Assembly: GCF_002076895.1 (NCBI RefSeq)
Contig: NZ_CP020465.1
Coordinates: 2,418,001-2,482,000 of the forward strand
Direction: 5' to 3'
From: Cognaticolwellia beringensis
Lineage (GTDB): Bacteria; Pseudomonadota; Gammaproteobacteria; Enterobacterales; Alteromonadaceae
Length of the DNA: 64,000 nucleotides
The notes beneath the pieces were generated by a model. That model saw only the letters and a list, made by a program, of their open reading frames with translations. It was not told the origin of the DNA and ran no database searches. This document shows, one piece after another, positions 9,466 through 17,939 of this stretch. The position numbers and the translations under genes are program-made. Every line of letters begins with the position of its first letter. The stretch's first letter is position 1.

Positions 9466-9492
9466 ACTAGTGTTAAATTAGTTAACGCTAGT
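9466..9492. other. Second inverted repeat in the alr 3' gap
   Basis: ACTAGTGTTAA and TTAACGCTAGT pair over 11 positions, one of them a G-T, around a 5-base loop. It is 17 bp before the stop of the convergent DsbA-like gene and may end transcripts from either side. Confidence 0.45.
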
Positions 9493-9508
9493 ATAACGGT
9501 ATGACTTT

Positions 9509-10156
9509 TTATAAACTTTCCAGTTCGTCTGCTAAAACTTGTTTAAAGGTTTCTATTGGCTGGGCTCCCGCAAGGGCACTTTTCCCATTAAAAACGACGG
9601 TAGGAACGGAAGATACGCCGACTTTTTGCCAATATGATTCTTGCTCAATAACGTGTTGAATAACTTGGTTGTCTTGCAACTTAGCCATTGCCTCTTTAAC
9701 ATTTAGTCCAACAGCTTCTACTTCTAGAGCTAAAATCTCACGATTTGAAACATCTTTTTTCTCAGTAAAGAAAGCAGAGAATAATCGCATTTGTAACGCC
9801 GTTTGTTTGCCTTGAGTTTTAGCGTATTCAAGTAAAATATGAGCGTCACGAGTATTAATTATTTTCATACCTTCAAAGTAGTTAAAATCAAAATTAACGG
9901 TTTTACCCTGTGCCGTCATCTCAGCTCTAAATTGCGCACTACTTTCAGGGGTAGAACCATATTTTCGCGCTGAATGTGCGCTTAGCTCTTCACCTTCTAA
10001 TGGCATGTCAGGGTTTAGCTCAAAGGGTTGCCATTCAATTTCTACTTTATTTTCCAACCCTAATTCGATAATAGCTTTATTTAAGTTACCGAAACCGATA
10101 ACACACCATGGGCATACGACATCAGAAATGATATCGATCTTAATTGTTTTAGTCAT
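9509..10156 (-). CDS. DsbA-family (FrnE-like) thiol oxidoreductase
   Basis: The product (215 residues from the chosen start) has a thioredoxin fold with a CPWC active site near the N-terminus (SDVVCPWCVIGFGN), an inserted helical domain, and the cis-Pro loop VSSVPTVVFNG followed by GAQP. There is no signal peptide, so it should be cytoplasmic, as for FrnE/YwbO-type members. I take the ATG at 10154-10156 because GAGA lies suitably upstream; an ATG seven codons earlier has no such site. It lies 100 bp downstream of an AhpD-like gene on the same strand, and both may be under the neighbouring TetR regulator. A role in thiol or electrophile stress is inference. Confidence 0.85.
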   Translation of the reverse strand: MTKTIKIDIISDVVCPWCVIGFGNLNKAIIELGLENKVEIEWQPFELNPDMPLEGEELSAHSARKYGSTPESSAQFRAEMTAQGKTVNFDFNYFEGMKIINTRDAHILLEYAKTQGKQTALQMRLFSAFFTEKKDVSNREILALEVEAVGLNVKEAMAKLQDNQVIQHVIEQESYWQKVGVSSVPTVVFNGKSALAGAQPIETFKQVLADELESL

Positions 10157-10256
10157 ATTATTTCTCATTAATAGCATATTATCGACGTAAAAGTGATGGG
10201 ATAAAAGGCGGCCAAATCATTGTAAGGTGATTTGGCAGCCAAACATATTTGTTAAA

Positions 10257-10814
10257 TTACTTTACCGCTTTTTTCCAAGGAAACTTACTGAAAGGTTCGT
10301 CAACCACTGTACCCGCGATGTGGTTAGTATAGTTGCTGATCACTTTTTGAGACAAACCTAATATAATTTCTAATAGTTGTTGCTCGCCGTAACCTGCTGC
10401 GTAAAAAGCCGCTAATTCTTCAGCAGAGATATGACCTCGATTGCGAACAATAATTAAGGTTGTATCAAGTAAAGCTTGTAGTTTTGCTGTTGGCATAGGC
10501 TGCTCATCACGCAAAGCTTGAATTAAATCAGCATCGACTTTCATCGAGTGTGCAATGGCAGTATGAGCCGGTACACAATAATTACAGCCATGTTCTACAT
10601 TGATACCTTGCCAAACAACGGTAAGCTCTTCTGCATCAAATGAAGTGTTAAGGAAAAGCTCATGCAGTATTTGGTAAGCATCTAATAGATTAGGTGCTCC
10701 GGCTAACACGCCATGTAAGTTAGGTAACATACCGTATGCGCTAACAGATTTTTCTAAAAGTGCTTTGCTTGCTTCCGGTGCTGATTCAATGGTGTGTGTC
10801 GTTAATGTAGTCAT
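10257..10814 (-). CDS. Carboxymuconolactone decarboxylase family (AhpD-like) protein
   Basis: The 185-residue product carries an AhpD/CMD-type CxxC with following histidine in EHGCNYCVPAH, the motif of alkylhydroperoxidase-like proteins. The start is the ATG at 10812-10814, preceded by GAGGTA; the open frame extends 28 codons further but those residues look non-coding. AhpD-like members transfer electrons for peroxide reduction, while others act on ring or acyl substrates, so the reaction here is not fixed. It lies between a TetR regulator and a DsbA-like gene. Two palindromic operator-like sites lie 104-145 bp upstream. Confidence 0.85.
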   Translation of the reverse strand: MTTLTTHTIESAPEASKALLEKSVSAYGMLPNLHGVLAGAPNLLDAYQILHELFLNTSFDAEELTVVWQGINVEHGCNYCVPAHTAIAHSMKVDADLIQALRDEQPMPTAKLQALLDTTLIIVRNRGHISAEELAAFYAAGYGEQQLLEIILGLSQKVISNYTNHIAGTVVDEPFSKFPWKKAVK

Positions 10815-10917
10815 GTAAAAGTACCTCAATAAGAATATGGTGTAACAACAAATATCTGTAACAGGACATTGGTTGTTTATAGTTTTAAAAGATAACAACC
10901 AGTTTAAAAATAAACTG

Positions 10918-10929
10918 TACCGGTCGGTA
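10918..10929. promoter_or_regulatory. TetR-type operator-like site 1
   Basis: TACCGGTCGGTA has TACC/GGTA half-sites around four bases. Its centre is 30 bp, about three helical turns, from the next copy. It lies upstream of the AhpD-like gene and beside a TetR-family gene. Confidence 0.6.
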
Positions 10930-10947
10930 AGTAATTGATGGTTATTG

Positions 10948-10959
10948 TACCGATCGGTA
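10948..10959. promoter_or_regulatory. TetR-type operator-like site 2
   Basis: TACCGATCGGTA is a perfect 12-bp palindrome with the same half-sites as site 1. The pair probably controls the AhpD-like and DsbA-like genes. The link to the adjacent regulator is inference. Confidence 0.65.
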
Positions 10960-11171
10960 ATTCAAAGTCAACAGCTACCCTGAAAAAAATTGATCAATTG
11001 AAATTTTAGATTTTTAGTAAGAAGGGTGTATTAATATAAGTCGACGTTAAAAGTACAGCATGCGGAGTACGAAAGACTGGAGGGTGCTTCTATTTAATAT
11101 AAAGGTGGTGGGGGGGAGGCTTAAAGACTCACTGTTAAGCTTAAGTGAGTCTCGGCTAATAACCTTTAAGG
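10960..11171. other. Gap between the regulator and its putative target genes
   Basis: No gene is seen. It holds a purine-rich G-tract (GGTGGTGGGGGGGAGG, 11104-11119) and an 8-bp inverted repeat GACTCACT/AGTGAGTC at 11126-11151 with a 10-base loop, placed 20 bp after the tetR stop, which may end the tetR transcript. Confidence 0.5.
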
Positions 11172-11810
11172 CTATTGTAAGGTAGCTCTTGGTTTAGCGA
11201 GGTTAATATTGCTGCTAAATACACCGGCTAAAATAGTATCAATAACAAACGCTAATTCTGTTGATGTTACTTTAGAGCGAGCCATTGCCGCTGTGCCTTT
11301 TAATGCCGTGTATAAGCTTAATGCGTTACTTGCAGCATTTTGATTTAAGCCAAGTGAAATTGCTTCTTTATCGCTAGTAAAGAGATCGGTAAATAAAGTT
11401 TTTGGCGCGGCCTCTATTTCCACCAGTAACTTTGCCGCTTGTTCTGGAATATCACCGCCAGCCACTTCAGATTGGCACAGTACAAGGTAACAACCTTTAG
11501 GTTGGTCAGTGCTACATTGCATAGTAACGATCGACATCATATAGTTTTTTAAACGTGTTTTTAATGGCACGTCTGGCGTGAATAAAGCATCTAGATGCAC
11601 TTTCATATTATTTTCAATATAGTGCTGGGTAGCTTTAATAAACAAAGTTTCTTTATTGCCAAAGGTACTATACATGCTGGGCTTGTTGATATTCATACTT
11701 TTTGTTAAATCGGCCAATGAAGCACCAACAAAACCTTTCGCCCAAAATACCTCCATGGCTGCTTGCAATGCAGTTTGCTCATCAAATTGTCGTTTGCGTC
11801 CACTAACCAC
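11172..11810 (-). CDS. TetR/AcrR-family transcriptional regulator
   Basis: The 212-residue product starts SGRKRQFDEQTALQAAME and has a canonical TetR helix-turn-helix (about 25-50: LTKSMNINKPSMYSTFGNKE). The ligand domain contains MQCSTDQPKGCYLVLCQSE, with three cysteines in 14 residues, which could serve in thiol-based sensing. I choose the GTG at 11808-11810 because AAGG lies nine bases upstream; a GTG three codons earlier abuts that site. A TACC-N4-GGTA site in its own promoter suggests autorepression. The likely targets are the two redox genes downstream on the same strand. The inducer is unknown. Confidence 0.88.
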   Translation of the reverse strand: MVSGRKRQFDEQTALQAAMEVFWAKGFVGASLADLTKSMNINKPSMYSTFGNKETLFIKATQHYIENNMKVHLDALFTPDVPLKTRLKNYMMSIVTMQCSTDQPKGCYLVLCQSEVAGGDIPEQAAKLLVEIEAAPKTLFTDLFTSDKEAISLGLNQNAASNALSLYTALKGTAAMARSKVTSTELAFVIDTILAGVFSSNINLAKPRATLQ

Positions 11811-11846
11811 AAAAATCACCCTTAATTATCTTCAATACCTATATTG

Positions 11847-11858
11847 TACCTAATGGTA
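11847..11858. promoter_or_regulatory. TetR-type operator-like site 3, in the regulator promoter
   Basis: TACCTAATGGTA shares the TACC-N4-GGTA half-sites of the two sites at 10918 and 10948. It lies 37-48 bp upstream of the regulator start, where binding would block transcription. The central four bases differ. Confidence 0.5.
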
Positions 11859-11982
11859 TGTTTGAGTTCAATCTAACAAAAAACGTAATATAAAACTAAG
11901 TAAAAAATAAGTATAAAACAGTTTTAAAAGGTTAGTTATAACGGCTATTATCGATAGCTGAAATTAGCCTTGTGGATATAGT

Positions 11983-12402
11983 CTATTCACCGCTAGCGGT
12001 TATTACTAATGTTCTTGGACTACCATAATCGCGATGCTCGCCGAGATAAATCCCTTGCCAAAGACCTAAGTTCATTTGGCCATTTTTTAGTGGAATACTG
12101 ACACTACTTCCCAGCGTACTGGCCTTAATATGTGCTGGCATATCATCGGGGCCTTCATAGGTGTGACGATAATAAGGGGCATTTTCAGGCACGAATTGAT
12201 TGAAATGACGCTCCATATCATCACGAACAGTTGGATCGGCATTTTCATTAATAGTGAGTGATGCGGATGAGTGTTTAATGAAAAGGTGTAACAAGCCTAT
12301 TTTAACAGGAAAAAACTCAGCCAATACCTGTTCAATATCTGCTGTGATCAAATGAAAACCCCGTTGATAAGGTTTTAGCGTTAACTCTACTTGTTGCCAC
12401 AT
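11983..12402 (-). CDS. yjbQ: YjbQ / UPF0047 family protein
   Basis: The 139-residue product matches the YjbQ fold along its length: LLHLFIKHSSASLTINENADP, HRHTYEGPDDMPAHIK-like central segment and the C-terminal GLWQGIYLGEHRD. E. coli YjbQ shows weak thiamine-phosphate synthase activity; the physiological role is unclear. Conserved histidines cluster at the presumed active site. It stands alone on the minus strand, separated from cheX by a terminator. Confidence 0.92.
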   Translation of the reverse strand: MWQQVELTLKPYQRGFHLITADIEQVLAEFFPVKIGLLHLFIKHSSASLTINENADPTVRDDMERHFNQFVPENAPYYRHTYEGPDDMPAHIKASTLGSSVSIPLKNGQMNLGLWQGIYLGEHRDYGSPRTLVITASGE

Positions 12403-12542
12403 AAATTTAGCACCTATTTTGCCTTGAACATCGTCATTCTTTCATATGATGTGCAAGGATGCACTAATGCTCTTATAAGGGATGTAAATCATTAGAGTAA
12501 TGCAAGAGCAATTACCGAGATGGCTAAGAACGGCCTGAACAT

Positions 12543-12567
12543 AAAAAAGCCCCGTATTAAACGAGGC
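12543..12567 (-). terminator. Intrinsic terminator of the cheX-like gene
   Basis: On the minus strand GCCTCG and CGGGGC form a 6-bp stem with one G-U pair around TTTAATA, followed by six T. It lies 20 bp after the stop at 12588. Confidence 0.85.
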
Positions 12568-12587
12568 TACATAGATATATAGACGAG

Positions 12588-13052
12588 CTATTTATCGAAA
12601 CTAAACTCGATATATGCATTACCAAATTCTGATGAGAGCGGAATGATAACAATTGGACCATCAGCCATGTGATGAATAGAGTGATTTGGGCCAGAGACTA
12701 CCATTGGCGTTGCCATATCAAACTCAATACCTTTTTCACTTAGCATGCGTTTAGCGCCACCGGTCACCATGTTGGTAATTTCGCCAACTAAATCAGTAAT
12801 CTCATCATTGATCTCATCAGGGCCTTCACCGACCATTTTTTTCATCGTAGCGAGTGCTAACTTACTTTCAAAGGTAATAGATAAAGACCCTTTAGTTTGC
12901 TCGCTTACCATGCCAATTAACCCTGAAACATCGCCTTTAGCTATTTCATTTTTTTTCAGACGAGGTTTTTCAGGCGTTAGATCCATTTGCGCCATGGTGG
13001 ACATAACGTTAAGCATCGAGGAAAGAAAGGGGTTAATAAACTCAGCATTCAT
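12588..13052 (-). CDS. CheX-like chemotaxis phosphatase
   Basis: The 154-residue product from the ATG at 13050-13052 begins MNAEFINPFLSSMLNVMST and contains GEITNMVTGGAK, the helix carrying the CheX/CheC-type E-x2-N catalytic pair that dephosphorylates CheY-P. The protein is cytoplasmic. The frame extends 16 codons upstream but these lack family similarity. It is an orphan with no chemotaxis gene nearby, as commonly seen for CheX in marine gammaproteobacteria. Its CheY partner is not visible in the window. Confidence 0.85.
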   Translation of the reverse strand: MNAEFINPFLSSMLNVMSTMAQMDLTPEKPRLKKNEIAKGDVSGLIGMVSEQTKGSLSITFESKLALATMKKMVGEGPDEINDEITDLVGEITNMVTGGAKRMLSEKGIEFDMATPMVVSGPNHSIHHMADGPIVIIPLSSEFGNAYIEFSFDK

Positions 13053-13128
13053 GAATGTTTTCCAAAGGCTCATTTTAATATAGTGATGCAATTTGCACAT
13101 TTATGAGCAAAATTTAAATCAGACTGTA

Positions 13129-13629
13129 TTAATTATTATTTTTTATTTCATTAATAATAACTGATCTGTTGAAAGTTAGGCTACCTTTTATCTGCGGATC
13201 ACTAAAATTAACTGTATTGACTTGTTTAGCGTATCGTTCGGTTAGCAAGCTATTGGTTATATTTAGACCTATTAAAGCATGATAAAATTCAGCTTCTTGG
13301 TAAATAAAAATATTACCCTTGTTCACTTCAAGGCCTACCCAATTTAACGAGATAGGTTGATCTTGATAATGTAGTTGAAAATGCGCTTCAATATATTGTC
13401 GAATATAGTTTTCGTAATCTGGGTGCGCAACTGAGAAATGGATCTGTTTAGTTTCGGCAATAGCGTTGTCAATATCATGAGCGGTTATTTGATGGATAAC
13501 CTCAATCGATTGGCTTCGCTCATTAAGCGATAAATCAGTGATGCTAAAAAAGTAACGGTGGGCAACCGCGTTTGCGGTTAGCCCACACAATAGCAAAACA
13601 AAAAAGCGTTTAGCTAGGTTTAACGACAT
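13129..13629 (-). CDS. Exported DUF6702-type protein
   Basis: The 166-residue product has a signal peptide with cleavage near NAVA-HR, then a small beta-rich domain with SITDLSLNERSQSIEVIHQ and NKGNIFIYQEAEF. It resembles the DUF6702 group of small periplasmic proteins; function is unknown. Its ATG overlaps the stop of the upstream M1 peptidase (TAATG), implying translational coupling. A role in assisting or anchoring the peptidase is only a guess from the coupling. Confidence 0.65.
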   Translation of the reverse strand: MSLNLAKRFFVLLLCGLTANAVAHRYFFSITDLSLNERSQSIEVIHQITAHDIDNAIAETKQIHFSVAHPDYENYIRQYIEAHFQLHYQDQPISLNWVGLEVNKGNIFIYQEAEFYHALIGLNITNSLLTERYAKQVNTVNFSDPQIKGSLTFNRSVIINEIKNNN

Positions 13630-15995
13630 TATTGTTGTTCAACCTCTTCCTTTTCTTCTTTGTTTTTCTCTTCTTTATCATTAGCACTTTTTAATTCAAC
13701 ATTGTAATCGCGCATCATGTCATCTTTCTTGCGTTTGTATAAATCAAAGCGAGATTTAATTGGACGTGCAGGCCAGTAGTTGTTACTCACATCTACATCG
13801 GCTGTTTCCCAATTAGGATCAATTGCGATACCGGTTAATTCTTTTTCACGAACAAGTAATTTAGATACTATTTTGCTGTTACGGCGCCAGATTTCAGCCG
13901 GTAATGTTACCCGTTCAGTCGTATTGTCAGCATAAGTTAGCTCTAAAATAATCGGCATAACTAGCCCACCTTTATTTTCAAAATCAACAATGTAGAAGTT
14001 TCTTTCGTCAACAAGTAGGTCTTTTTGCCATTGCTCTAGCTTTGCATTACTTTTGTTATATTTGTTACGTGCTGCATTGGTGGCAGTAAACTTATCATGC
14101 TCATTGTAAAAATCTAATAATTCAGGTTTATCGTCTGTTCTAACCCACTGATCTTTATTACGAACTTTGCTGATAAAATCAGGTTTTTCGTTGTCTAGAG
14201 CACGTTCCCATGCTTCTTCTGTATCCGGGTTTTGGCTATTTGGACGATACAAATGAATATTACCTAAAGCAATATCAACATGATCTGTGGTGTAGAACCA
14301 ACCACGCCAAAACCAGTCTAAGTCAACACCTGAAGCATCTTCCATCGTACGGAAAAAATCAGCAGGGGTAGGGCGTTTAAACTTCCAACGTTGTGCGTAT
14401 TCTTTGAAAGCAAAATCAAATAATTCACGGCCCATAACGGTTTCACGTAAAATGTTTAATGCCGTTGCTGGCTTGCCGTAAGCGTTGTTACCAAATTGCA
14501 AAATAGATTCTGAGTTGGTCATGATAGGGACTTGGTTGTCACTTTTCATGTAGCTGGTAATATTGGCAGCATCACCGCGGCGAGATGGGTAACCTTCTTC
14601 CCATGCTTGCTCAGCAACAAATTGTAGAAAAGTATTTAAACCTTCATCCATCCAGGTCCACTGACGTTCGTCAGAGTTAACAATCATTGGGAAATAGTTA
14701 TGTCCCACTTCATGAATAATAACGCCAATTAGGCCGTATTTAGTTCTGCGAGAATAGGTTTTTTCACCGGTTTCTTTATCTAAAGTCGGGCGTGGACCGT
14801 TGAAAGTGATCATCGGGTATTCCATTCCGCCAACAGGGCCATTTACCGAGATAGAAACAGGGTATGGATAAGCAAAAGTATACTTATTATATTGTTCCAT
14901 GGTGTGGATTATCGACTCAGTCGAATATTTTTCCCATAACGGATTACCTTCATTCGGGTAGTAAGACATTGCCATAGTGTCGGTTTTACCGCCTTTATAA
15001 CCCTGTGCATCCCAAATAAATTTACGACTTGAGGCAAAAGCAAAATCTCGTACGTTTTTAGCTTCAAATTCCCATGTTTTGGTTGTGGTAGCACGAGATT
15101 TTTCGTTTTCTAAAGCTTCTTCAGGCGTAATAATTAAGACTGGCTTATCAGCTTTCTTTGCTTTTGTTAAACGATCACGCTGAGTTTTTGTTAATACGTC
15201 TTTTGGATTTTGTAAAACACCGGTCGCTGCAACAACATGATCAGCAGGAACAGTAATGCTAACGTCATAATCACCAAATTCTAAAGTGAACTCACCGCTA
15301 CCAATAAACTGCTTATTTTGCCAACCCATTACGTCATAATAAGCCGCGGCACGAGGAAACCAGCTAGCAATTTCGTAAAGGTAATTGTCGTCTTCTTTAA
15401 AATATTCGTAACCTGAACGACCACCTAAAACTTTTTGCTCATGTAATTGGTAATTCCAATTAATATTGAGCTCTACGCTCTTACCGGTTTTTAGTGCTTT
15501 TGGAAGATCGATGCGCATCATAGTGCCATTAATAACATAACTTAAGGCTTTGCCGTTTGAACCGGTCACCTTAGTAATATCATAACCGCCTTGAAACTCA
15601 TCTGTTTCAATCGCATTTCGCAGACCACTATAGGTAATTTTTTTACTAGGAGCTGTACGGGTTGTTTTTGCTCCAGCATTGTCTGCTAATTTATTTTGGT
15701 CTAATTGCAACCATAAATAACGAAGGGTATCAGGAGAGTTGTTAGTGTAATCAATGGTTTCGCTACCTGACAACGTTTGCTTCTCGTCATCTAACGTAAT
15801 ATCAATTTTATAATCAACTGCTTGTTGCCAATATTGATGGCCTGGTGCGCCAGAGGCTGTTCGATAGGTATTGGGTGTTGGTAAGTTCTCTTCCAACTGA
15901 CGAAATTTATCGTCACTTATGCTACTTTTTGCTAAAGCGTTGCTACTAACAGCTACACATAAGCAAATTAAGGCAGATTTAATTGAGTGTTTCAT
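13629..15995 (-). CDS. Exported M1-family zinc metallopeptidase
   Basis: The 788-residue product has a signal peptide (about 1-22). The M1 features are GGMEYP at 389-394, corresponding to the GAMEN exopeptidase motif, and HEVGH at 428-432 with the third zinc ligand Glu451 in DEGLNTF, giving HExxH-x18-E. A long N-terminal beta domain precedes it and a lysine- and glutamate-rich tail follows. This is a periplasmic or secreted aminopeptidase-like enzyme for peptide degradation. It leads a two-gene unit with the DUF6702-type gene. It is shorter than PepN and lacks its C-terminal domain. Confidence 0.92.
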   Translation of the reverse strand: MKHSIKSALICLCVAVSSNALAKSSISDDKFRQLEENLPTPNTYRTASGAPGHQYWQQAVDYKIDITLDDEKQTLSGSETIDYTNNSPDTLRYLWLQLDQNKLADNAGAKTTRTAPSKKITYSGLRNAIETDEFQGGYDITKVTGSNGKALSYVINGTMMRIDLPKALKTGKSVELNINWNYQLHEQKVLGGRSGYEYFKEDDNYLYEIASWFPRAAAYYDVMGWQNKQFIGSGEFTLEFGDYDVSITVPADHVVAATGVLQNPKDVLTKTQRDRLTKAKKADKPVLIITPEEALENEKSRATTTKTWEFEAKNVRDFAFASSRKFIWDAQGYKGGKTDTMAMSYYPNEGNPLWEKYSTESIIHTMEQYNKYTFAYPYPVSISVNGPVGGMEYPMITFNGPRPTLDKETGEKTYSRRTKYGLIGVIIHEVGHNYFPMIVNSDERQWTWMDEGLNTFLQFVAEQAWEEGYPSRRGDAANITSYMKSDNQVPIMTNSESILQFGNNAYGKPATALNILRETVMGRELFDFAFKEYAQRWKFKRPTPADFFRTMEDASGVDLDWFWRGWFYTTDHVDIALGNIHLYRPNSQNPDTEEAWERALDNEKPDFISKVRNKDQWVRTDDKPELLDFYNEHDKFTATNAARNKYNKSNAKLEQWQKDLLVDERNFYIVDFENKGGLVMPIILELTYADNTTERVTLPAEIWRRNSKIVSKLLVREKELTGIAIDPNWETADVDVSNNYWPARPIKSRFDLYKRKKDDMMRDYNVELKSANDKEEKNKEEKEEVEQQ

Positions 15996-16538
15996 GACTT
16001 TCCTGCTGAATTTGAATCGAATAAATTTTATTATTAACTACTCTTTATAACATTTTTTTAACTAATTGGTTAGGCTGTATAATTGGAATATGCGATAAAT
16101 TGTTGAAAAAACAAGCTGAGTTGTTACAAGGTTTTACTTACGGGCTTAATTACGGGTTGCGGGGCAGTTAAAAAGAACCTTAAAATAATCAGTAGTAGGT
16201 CGAAATTGAGCTTTTCTCTCTCGATTTATTGGGTTATATAGACTTTATTGTAGCTCAGTGATATCAAGAATTGGAGCTATGAAATTCAGTAAATTACGGT
16301 ATTAATTCTGACAGTCGATAACATTACCAATACAAATAACTCAATTGTTTTGTAACCTCTCTAACAGAAGACGCAAAGTTCATATAACTGGAGTCTTATA
16401 ATATTTACCGGATATAAGTTTTTTAACTTTACTGATTGTTTTCACAGTAATAAAATAGTCACAGCTTCCAACCATCTATATTATATTTGCCAATATTAAC
16501 TTAACAGTAAATAGTATTTTTTATAAAAAAGGATTTTT
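15996..16538. other. 543-bp divergent intergenic region
   Basis: It separates the minus-strand peptidase from a plus-strand membrane-protein gene and must hold both promoters. It is AT-rich. I see no open frame with a ribosome-binding site, no strong hairpin and no convincing RNA gene. Confidence 0.5.
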
Positions 16539-17081
16539 ATGTTTTCAACATTTCTAAAATCAATACTGATTTTTAATCGCTCACAAAATCAAGCGCCAAA
16601 CTTTATGCTAGTCTATTTTTTAATATCGCTGGTTTGGCATTATCAATTTTTCATTACTTTTGTGGGCAGCAATGGCGATTTTAGTCATAGATTAAATGCA
16701 GCTCTAACGGAAAGCTCATTTCAATATGGCGTAGTTTTATTCTTCACTTTATTGTTTTTTATCGTACGTTTGTTGATGTTATATTCCGTTAATAAAACCG
16801 ATCAATTTATCGAGGCAGACGAACCTATTGAAGCTAAAATAGGCAGCGATCAAGTTTTCACCGAGAATAAAGACGTGGTGCGTTTATTGGCGTTATTGGA
16901 AGAAACCAAAGCACAATTAGCGAAAGTAAAAGTACGTGAAACTAAAGCGCAAGCGGATAAGACAGCGACAATAACTAAAATGCTGGCGGTACAAGCAGAA
17001 TTAGACATTGCACAGGCTGATATTGCGATATTAAGTAAATCTATTGAAGATTTCAGAGCTAAGCAAAAATTATCAGCCTAG
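16539..17081 (+). CDS. Unrecognised membrane protein with coiled-coil tail
   Basis: I do not recognise this 180-residue protein. It has two predicted membrane helices, about 22-43 (FMLVYFLISLVWHYQFFITF) and about 63-85 (YGVVLFFTLLFFIVRLLMLY), and then a long alanine-, lysine- and glutamate-rich stretch (about 112-178) with heptad character, probably a cytoplasmic coiled coil. AAAGGA precedes the ATG. The neighbour downstream is maoP, 163 bp away on the same strand, but nothing ties the two functionally. It may be lineage-specific. Confidence 0.75.
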   Translation: MFSTFLKSILIFNRSQNQAPNFMLVYFLISLVWHYQFFITFVGSNGDFSHRLNAALTESSFQYGVVLFFTLLFFIVRLLMLYSVNKTDQFIEADEPIEAKIGSDQVFTENKDVVRLLALLEETKAQLAKVKVRETKAQADKTATITKMLAVQAELDIAQADIAILSKSIEDFRAKQKLSA

Positions 17082-17244
17082 AAATAAAAATGACAAAATA
17101 TTCAGTGATCAGTACATATATGAGTAAGTAATATACATTAATAAAAATATTCTAATTAACTCTAAAAAATTAATTGCCAATAAATAAATATTGAGATAAA
17201 AATACGAACTTAACTATATTGATATTTTATTAGAGTTTATTTAA

Positions 17245-17613
17245 ATGGCTACTTTAGCATTGTCACAAAAAAGTTTTAACGTGGATCGAAATTTTTACGA
17301 TGATAGAAACTATCCTCGTGGCATGAAGCGTTCTGGAGATTTTACCTTGGCTGAGGCTGAGTTATTAGAAAAGTATGGTGTTGCATTAATGGCACTTTCT
17401 TCGGGCACACGCTTACCTGTTACGGAAGAAGAGCAACATTTTGTTGACGTCTGTCGTGGTAATACGACTGTGGGAAACACAATTGAGAGGGCTTGGTTAA
17501 AATATCAAAACATAATTTTAACCCCGAAACAATTCCATACTTTGTTTGGACGAACTAAAATTGAGGCAGACGAAGAGATTGAGTCAGACCCAGACTCTGA
17601 CGACTTAGACTAA
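17245..17613 (+). CDS. maoP: DUF413 protein MaoP (YifE-like)
   Basis: The 122-residue product aligns by eye with E. coli YifE/MaoP through FYDDRNYPRGMKRSGDFT, LLEKYG, PVTEEEQHFVDVCRG, AWLKYQ and PKQFHTL, ending in an acidic tail. MaoP is reported to organise the Ori macrodomain in E. coli together with a nearby maoS DNA site. I cannot identify a maoS-like site here from memory. The gene is monocistronic, preceded by an AT-rich leader and followed by a hairpin. The match to DUF413 is strong. Confidence 0.9.
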   Translation: MATLALSQKSFNVDRNFYDDRNYPRGMKRSGDFTLAEAELLEKYGVALMALSSGTRLPVTEEEQHFVDVCRGNTTVGNTIERAWLKYQNIILTPKQFHTLFGRTKIEADEEIESDPDSDDLD

Positions 17614-17663
17614 ACCTTTTATCTTAATTATTTTAGTGGTGAAAAATCACGATTGCCAAGTTA

Positions 17664-17690
17664 GTTGGCCTAATGATGAATTAGGCCAAC
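17664..17690 (+). other. Strong stem-loop after maoP
   Basis: GTTGGCCTAAT and ATTAGGCCAAC form a perfect 11-bp stem around GATGA, 51 bp past the maoP stop. CATGC follows, so there is no U-tract. It probably marks the transcript end. The rest of the 326-bp gap to dusA shows nothing recognisable. Confidence 0.6.
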
Positions 17691-17939
17691 CATGCATTAA
17701 ACTAAATGAATACAAACCGGCTTCCTTAATATAGGTGTCATAATGTTAACTCAGTTGAGATAGTTAACTTGGCTGATACCAATGTTATAAAACTCGCTGG
17801 AAGCTATTAAGGTGCCAGTACATGCACTTGATATTATTTCTTTTGTTTAGCATCCCCAAAGCCTTTATAATTGGCGAATATTCCAGTTGTACCGTCTACA
17901 GCTACATTCGCATTAAACTTAAAGGTTTTTTATAACTTT

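Noticed and set aside
16250..16260. GTAGCTCAGTG, resembling the D-arm start of a tRNA
   Set aside because: No acceptor stem, anticodon arm or T-arm can be built around it.
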